Origin: Peristeroidobacter soli
GTDB taxonomy: Bacteria; Pseudomonadota; Gammaproteobacteria; Steroidobacterales; Steroidobacteraceae
Assembly (NCBI RefSeq): GCF_004138485.1
Contig: NZ_ML142848.1
Coordinates: 966,640 to 1,030,639 of the forward strand
DNA: 64,000 bases
Direction of reading: 5' to 3'
This document shows, piece by piece, positions 58,835 through 64,000 of this stretch. The position numbers and the translations under genes were made by a program. The notes beneath the pieces are model-generated. The model did not search any database and was not told the DNA's origin. It saw only the letters and a program-made list of their open reading frames with translations. Positions within the stretch are counted from its first letter, which is position 1. Every line of letters starts with the position of its first letter.

Positions 58835-59974
58835 TCAAGCCGCCGGAACCACGAAGCCCGCCTCGCGCAGACGCTGCAACTTGTAACGCAACGTGCGGGG
58901 ACTGATGCCGAGGCGCTTCGCGGCCGCCTGGCGATTGCCGCCATCCGAGCGAAGCGCATCCAGAATCAGATCGCGCTCGGCGCTCGACAACGAATCCGAG
59001 AGACCGCCTTCAGCAGTACCGTTCCTGCGAACGGTCTCCTGCGCAAATGGACGCTGAGGCGCGGCCACGAAATCACGAACCGTCTGACTCGCAGCGGCCA
59101 GCGCGGCCGGCAATGCATCCAGACCTTCGATTTCGAGATGAATGTGCTCCGGCTGGATCACCGAGCCATTGGCGAGAATCAGAGCACGCTGCATGACATT
59201 GTCCAGCTCGCGCACATTGCCCGGCCACGGATACAACAACAGCATGTGAGCGGCATCGGCGCTCAGCGCCGGAATACGCTCACCGGCGCGGCAGCGAGCA
59301 GTCAGCAAACGCATCGCGAGCGGGAGCACGTCGTCACGACGTTCACGTAACGGCGAGGTCTGCAAAGGAAACACGTTCAAACGGTAGTAGAGATCTTCAC
59401 GAAAACGACCGGCGGCAACTTCGGCACGCAGGTTGCGGTTCGTGGTCGCGAGGACGCGCACATCCAGCGCAATGGAAGAACGACCGCCGAGACGCTCCAC
59501 TTCGCGCTCCTGAAGAACGCGCAGCAGCTTGGCCTGCAGGCCCAGCGGCATCTCGGTCACTTCGTCCAACAGCAGCGTGCCGCCCTGCGCCTGCTCGAAC
59601 TTGCCGGCGTGGCTGGCATGCGCGCCCGTGAACGAACCCTTCTCGTAGCCGAACAGAATGGCTTCGAGCATGTTTTCCGGAATCGCCGCGCAGTTCACCG
59701 CCACGAAGGCTTTGGTGGCGCGCGTCGAATGACGATGAATGAAACGAGCCAGCACTTCCTTGCCGGTGCCCGACTCACCGGCGATCAGCACCGTGCAGTC
59801 GCTGGCGGCGACGCGTCGGGCCAGGTCGGCCAGGCGGCGCGACGTATCGGCAATTGCAACCATGTCGTCCGATGACGAGAGCGCCGCGCGCGGATCGGAC
59901 ACCGCAACGGCGTCGTCATTGACCGCCTGCTGGGTGCTCACGTCGTCGAACTCTGTTTGTGACACTGCGCTCAT
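58835..59974 (-). CDS. fleR: Sigma-54-dependent activator FleR-like, lacking the receiver domain
   Basis: A 379-residue sigma-54 activator. The AAA+ domain has Walker A GESGTGKE (66-73), the sigma-54 contact loop GSFTGA (113-118, Ala replaced by Ser in the second position), Walker B GGTLLLDE and the arginine finger region. A Fis-type helix-turn-helix ends the protein ([20 protein letters not shown]). The AAA+ sequence is close to Pseudomonas FleR, but only ~65 residues precede it, so there is no receiver domain, and no fleS kinase gene is adjacent. The start ATG 59974 is fixed by the sigma-54 promoter at 60007-60022; the frame opens to 60094. Confidence 0.9.
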   Translation of the reverse strand: MSAVSQTEFDDVSTQQAVNDDAVAVSDPRAALSSSDDMVAIADTSRRLADLARRVAASDCTVLIAGESGTGKEVLARFIHRHSTRATKAFVAVNCAAIPENMLEAILFGYEKGSFTGAHASHAGKFEQAQGGTLLLDEVTEMPLGLQAKLLRVLQEREVERLGGRSSIALDVRVLATTNRNLRAEVAAGRFREDLYYRLNVFPLQTSPLRERRDDVLPLAMRLLTARCRAGERIPALSADAAHMLLLYPWPGNVRELDNVMQRALILANGSVIQPEHIHLEIEGLDALPAALAAASQTVRDFVAAPQRPFAQETVRRNGTAEGGLSDSLSSAERDLILDALRSDGGNRQAAAKRLGISPRTLRYKLQRLREAGFVVPAA

Positions 59975-60006
59975 TCGTACGGATCTCTGTTTGCCACCCC
60001 AGAGGG

Positions 60007-60022
60007 AGCAAGTTCTGTTCCA
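60007..60022 (-). promoter_or_regulatory. Sigma-54 promoter of the fleR-fliE operon
   Basis: On the minus strand TGGAAC, AGAAC, TTGCT: one mismatch to TGGCAC-N5-TTGCW. Transcription would start near 59996, 22 bases before ATG 59974. It probably serves fleR and fliE onward, activated by FleQ. Confidence 0.78.
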
Positions 60023-60130
60023 GGGCCGTAGCGGAGAGGTTTTGCCGGTGAATCCTGTGGAGCCCATCACACCGGCAAAGGTTTGCCGCGGCAATCGCGC
60101 CCAGCCGCGCGTTGAGCTGGGCCGCGTCCG

Positions 60131-61639
<1,509 letters not shown>

Positions 61640-61661
61640 TCCGTCGCCTCGCGCCGAACGC

Positions 61662-61685
61662 GTCAGTATTTTTGTAAAACCTGAC
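61662..61685. promoter_or_regulatory. Inverted repeat in the fleQ leader
   Basis: GTCAG (61662-61666) and CTGAC (61681-61685) flank an AT-rich 14-base centre, 22 bases before the fleQ start codon. The arms resemble the GTCA/TGAC ends of the FleQ box of Pseudomonas, but the spacing is 10 bases longer, so autoregulation by FleQ is only a possibility. Confidence 0.3.
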
Positions 61686-61955
61686 GGGCATTCTGTGCTT
61701 GGGAATGAACGGCTCTATCAGGCTAACCCTGAACGCCACGCGTGCGTGAACTGCTGCCAGAAATTTGGCGCCCGGCTCAGGGAGGAGCTGAGTAAACCAT
61801 GGTGCCGACCGCAAGAAAATGCGCACTGGCGCGCACTTTCATCGCGCCTGAGCAGTACCGATACTGCGTCGGACTATTGGCGCGCGCAAAACGAGTGCGA
61901 CCTGCGTCACACTCCAGGACCTGACAACTCTTGCAATCTCAACAAGCAAGTAAAT

Positions 61956-61996
61956 CTTGCGGGGCCTCCCCCAATGATCGGCGGAAGGCCCACAAG
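61956..61996 (-). terminator. Hairpin after the S9 peptidase gene
   Basis: CTTGCGGGGCC (61956-61966) pairs with the segment 61986-61996 (AGGCCCACAAG) with one bulge and one G-T pair. On the minus strand it is followed by ATTTACTTG. It lies 9 bases after the peptidase stop and fits a weak intrinsic terminator that separates it from fleQ. Confidence 0.5.
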
Positions 61997-62004
61997 CTTG
62001 AGCA

Positions 62005-63993
62005 CTAACTGCCCGGCTGCGCCGGCGCGATCTCCTCGAACCACGCATCGATCCGCTCCACGAGGTCGCGAGCATTGGCCGGACTGCTGATGGCGTGCCC
62101 CTCACCCCAATACCGGACGAAGCGAGCCCGCTTGCCCTGACGGTAGAGCGCACTGAAGAACTCCTCGCCCTGCTGAAGCGCCACGTAGTCCATGTCGCCC
62201 TGGACGATCATGAGCGGCGTCTGCACACGGTCCACCGCGAAGTAAGGACTGTTGCGTAGGTAGCGATTCAAGTCCGCCCACGGCGGCGATCCCATGCCGG
62301 TCTGTCCGCCCTCCGTCATCGCCATCTGGTTCGCGTACTCCGGCGCGTAGTCGGTGTAGCGGAACCTCGCATCGAACTGTCCGTACAAGCTGATGAGGTT
62401 GGACAACCCCGCCAGCGATACACCGGCGGCGAAGCGCCTGGTCTGAGTCAGCAACCCGTAAGTGGAATAGCCGCCGAAGCTGGCGCCCATCACGAACAGG
62501 CGTTGCGGGTCGGCGATGCCGAGCTCGACCGCCTTATCCACCGCCGGCAACACGCCGTTGGGCAGTTTCAGCATGGGATCCTCGACGGTGCCGAGCGGTT
62601 TGAGCGGCATGCTCGGCAGCAGCACCGCATAACCACGCGCGGCCCAAATGTGCGCGCTGTACTGCGAGATCCAGCGACCGAACTTCAGACTCTCGGGCGG
62701 CACTTCGGAGAACATCTGGCCGGCGTAGACCGATGTGATCATCGGATAGCGACGGCCAGGCACGTAGCCCACGGGCATGAGCACCCAACCGCGCAGCTTC
62801 TCGCCATCCAGACTCGTGTACTCGATCGATCGCTGCTCGGGTTTGGCGATGTCGCGCAGCCAGCCATTCGCATCGATCAGCGTCGACGTCGCGCCGTTGC
62901 GATCCACCAGCGACAGACGCAGGCCATCGCCAGGATTGGCTTGAAACACGGTGCGCCCGCTTGCCGGCGCGAAGCTGAGCAACTCCGCGCCGGCTTCCGG
63001 CGTGGCCAGCGCCGTTCGCTTGCCCGATGCCAGGTCGAGGTGCTCCAGCGTGAGTGCCGTACCTCGACGAATGCTCACGACCAGATCCCTGTAGACGGTT
63101 CCCGGCACCGCGTACTCGCGCTGGCCATCGTTGGTGGTTGCGGGCCAAACGATCTCTTCGATCTTGTCGCCAACGATTCGAGCCGGCGGCGCGTCCAACT
63201 GGATGCGCCACAACTCGCCCTCCACCAGGCCGACGAACGAGCGGCGCGACGTTTCAGGCCACAACTGCACCGGCACTCGGGTCATCGCGGACGTGAGATT
63301 GCGGCGCTTGCCATTCGAGCTCACCAGCCACCAGTCGCGGCGTGCATCGGCCGCCGGGGACCGGTCGTTTGCTCGCTCGACCCCACGAATGAGCAAAGAG
63401 CCCTGCGCCGTCCATTCGATTTGCGGCGGGATCCACCACGAACCCACGGTGCCCAGATATAGCGAACCCAGATCGACAACATCGAGCGTGCCTCGACGCG
63501 GGTCCGCGATGTACAACTGCTGCAGGCCATCGCGAACATTCTCGAAACCGAACATTGCGAGCCGATTGCCATCGGGCGACCAACGCAGCGAGCCGTACTC
63601 CAGATCTCGCGCAATCGACTCAGCGCTCAATACGCGACGACCCGCGCGATCGACGACATCGAGCGTATAAGTTCGATTCACATCCTGCTTGACCGGCTTG
63701 TCGATACGCGGTGGGGTGACTCCCACTTGCCTTGCGTAAGCGATGTAGTCGCCGCGCGGGGATGGCGATGGGGCGATGGAGGTTGCGTCCGCCAGGACCA
63801 AAGCTGCGCCGCTCACCTCGAAACGCACCAACTGACCTTGGGGTCGCTTGCTGATATCGATGGGAACGCCGCTCTCCAGCACGCTCGCCGAGGTCTGCTC
63901 GCCCAGTACGGTCCTGGCCCATTGCGTGGTCGCGATTCGCTGCGTCTTCTGCTCGACATCGAGGCCGATGGGCCGCTCGCCCGCGGGCAGCAA
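62005..63993 (-). CDS. S9-family prolyl-oligopeptidase-like peptidase (N-terminus cut by window)
   Basis: At least 662 residues of an S9 serine peptidase. The N-terminal part is a beta-propeller with WD-like blades (for example GSLRWSPDGNRLAMFGFENV). The C-terminal alpha/beta-hydrolase domain has the nucleophile motif GASFGGYS, catalytic Asp in VQGDMDY and His in WGEGHAI. It may act on peptides or acylated amino acids. The frame stays open to the window edge; the apparent start at 63993 is a TTG, and the true start probably lies beyond 64000. No signal peptide can be judged. Confidence 0.9.
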   Translation of the reverse strand: MLPAGERPIGLDVEQKTQRIATTQWARTVLGEQTSASVLESGVPIDISKRPQGQLVRFEVSGAALVLADATSIAPSPSPRGDYIAYARQVGVTPPRIDKPVKQDVNRTYTLDVVDRAGRRVLSAESIARDLEYGSLRWSPDGNRLAMFGFENVRDGLQQLYIADPRRGTLDVVDLGSLYLGTVGSWWIPPQIEWTAQGSLLIRGVERANDRSPAADARRDWWLVSSNGKRRNLTSAMTRVPVQLWPETSRRSFVGLVEGELWRIQLDAPPARIVGDKIEEIVWPATTNDGQREYAVPGTVYRDLVVSIRRGTALTLEHLDLASGKRTALATPEAGAELLSFAPASGRTVFQANPGDGLRLSLVDRNGATSTLIDANGWLRDIAKPEQRSIEYTSLDGEKLRGWVLMPVGYVPGRRYPMITSVYAGQMFSEVPPESLKFGRWISQYSAHIWAARGYAVLLPSMPLKPLGTVEDPMLKLPNGVLPAVDKAVELGIADPQRLFVMGASFGGYSTYGLLTQTRRFAAGVSLAGLSNLISLYGQFDARFRYTDYAPEYANQMAMTEGGQTGMGSPPWADLNRYLRNSPYFAVDRVQTPLMIVQGDMDYVALQQGEEFFSALYRQGKRARFVRYWGEGHAISSPANARDLVERIDAWFEEIAPAQPGS

Positions 63994-64000
63994 CGGGCAG

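Larger units (their letters stand above)
61640..62004. other. 365-base region upstream of fleQ
   Basis: This is the fleQ leader and promoter region plus the 3' end of the peptidase transcript. It contains an inverted repeat at 61662-61685 close to the fleQ start and a terminator-like hairpin at 61956-61996. No convincing sigma-70 -35/-10 pair could be fixed by eye, and no gene is supported. Confidence 0.6.

Overview
The window is high-GC DNA from a motile, aerobic gammaproteobacterium with a polar-type flagellar system. Four features point that way: FleQ, FlhF and FleN are present, the motor is of the MotC/MotD type, the chemotaxis proteins include a CheZ, and the gene order resembles Pseudomonas and Xanthomonas relatives. 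The mix of TonB receptor, PQQ dehydrogenase, Ser/Thr kinases and bacteriophytochrome would suit a soil or freshwater lineage such as Steroidobacteraceae. That placement is an inference from gene content, not from a search. No rRNA, tRNA, CRISPR array or transposase was seen.

Layout. 1-5.8 kb (minus): chemotaxis operon STAS protein, CheY-like, CheA, MCP, CheW, preceded by a very good sigma-28 promoter. 5.9-8.0 kb: a second FliK-like gene with an FhlB-like gene, plus a DUF2802 gene. 8.2-14.3 kb: Ser/Thr kinase with TPR-like tail, Crp/Fnr regulator and a divergent bacteriophytochrome kinase. 14.3-18.1 kb: acetyltransferase and a glycan block (glycosyltransferase, PIG-L deacetylase, flippase). 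18.2-26.6 kb (minus): flhA, flhF, fleN, fliA, cheY, cheZ, motC, motD, headed by a sigma-54 promoter. 27.1-41.0 kb: accessory block with a VOC protein, an ORF6N gene next to two copies of a ~240-nt element, a lipoprotein, a divergent ECF sigma / Ser-Thr kinase pair, and a TonB receptor / amidohydrolase / GlcG-like / PQQ dehydrogenase / AraC cluster. 41.0-46.4 kb (minus): fliL-M-N-O-P-Q-R-flhB with a consensus-perfect sigma-54 promoter. 46.6-52.1 kb: second accessory block (GNAT, crcB, a HExxH secreted protein, an ATGA-coupled trio, an XRE regulator). 52.1-61.6 kb (minus): fleQ, a receiver-less FleR, fliE-F-G-H-I-J-K. 62.0-64.0 kb: an S9 peptidase cut by the window edge.

How it fits together. 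FleQ should sit at the top of the flagellar cascade. Sigma-54 promoters were found by eye before fleR-fliE, fliL and flhA. FliA, made from the flhA operon, would then fire the sigma-28 promoters at 5.8 kb for chemotaxis and the second fliK. Notable departures from the Pseudomonas scheme are the absence of fleS, a FleR with no receiver domain, and a FleQ lacking the residues I recall as contacting c-di-GMP. The least explained DNA is 27.6-29.06 kb: an ORF6N gene containing a 31-bp perfect palindrome, followed by a duplicated, apparently non-coding element around a long GC hairpin.
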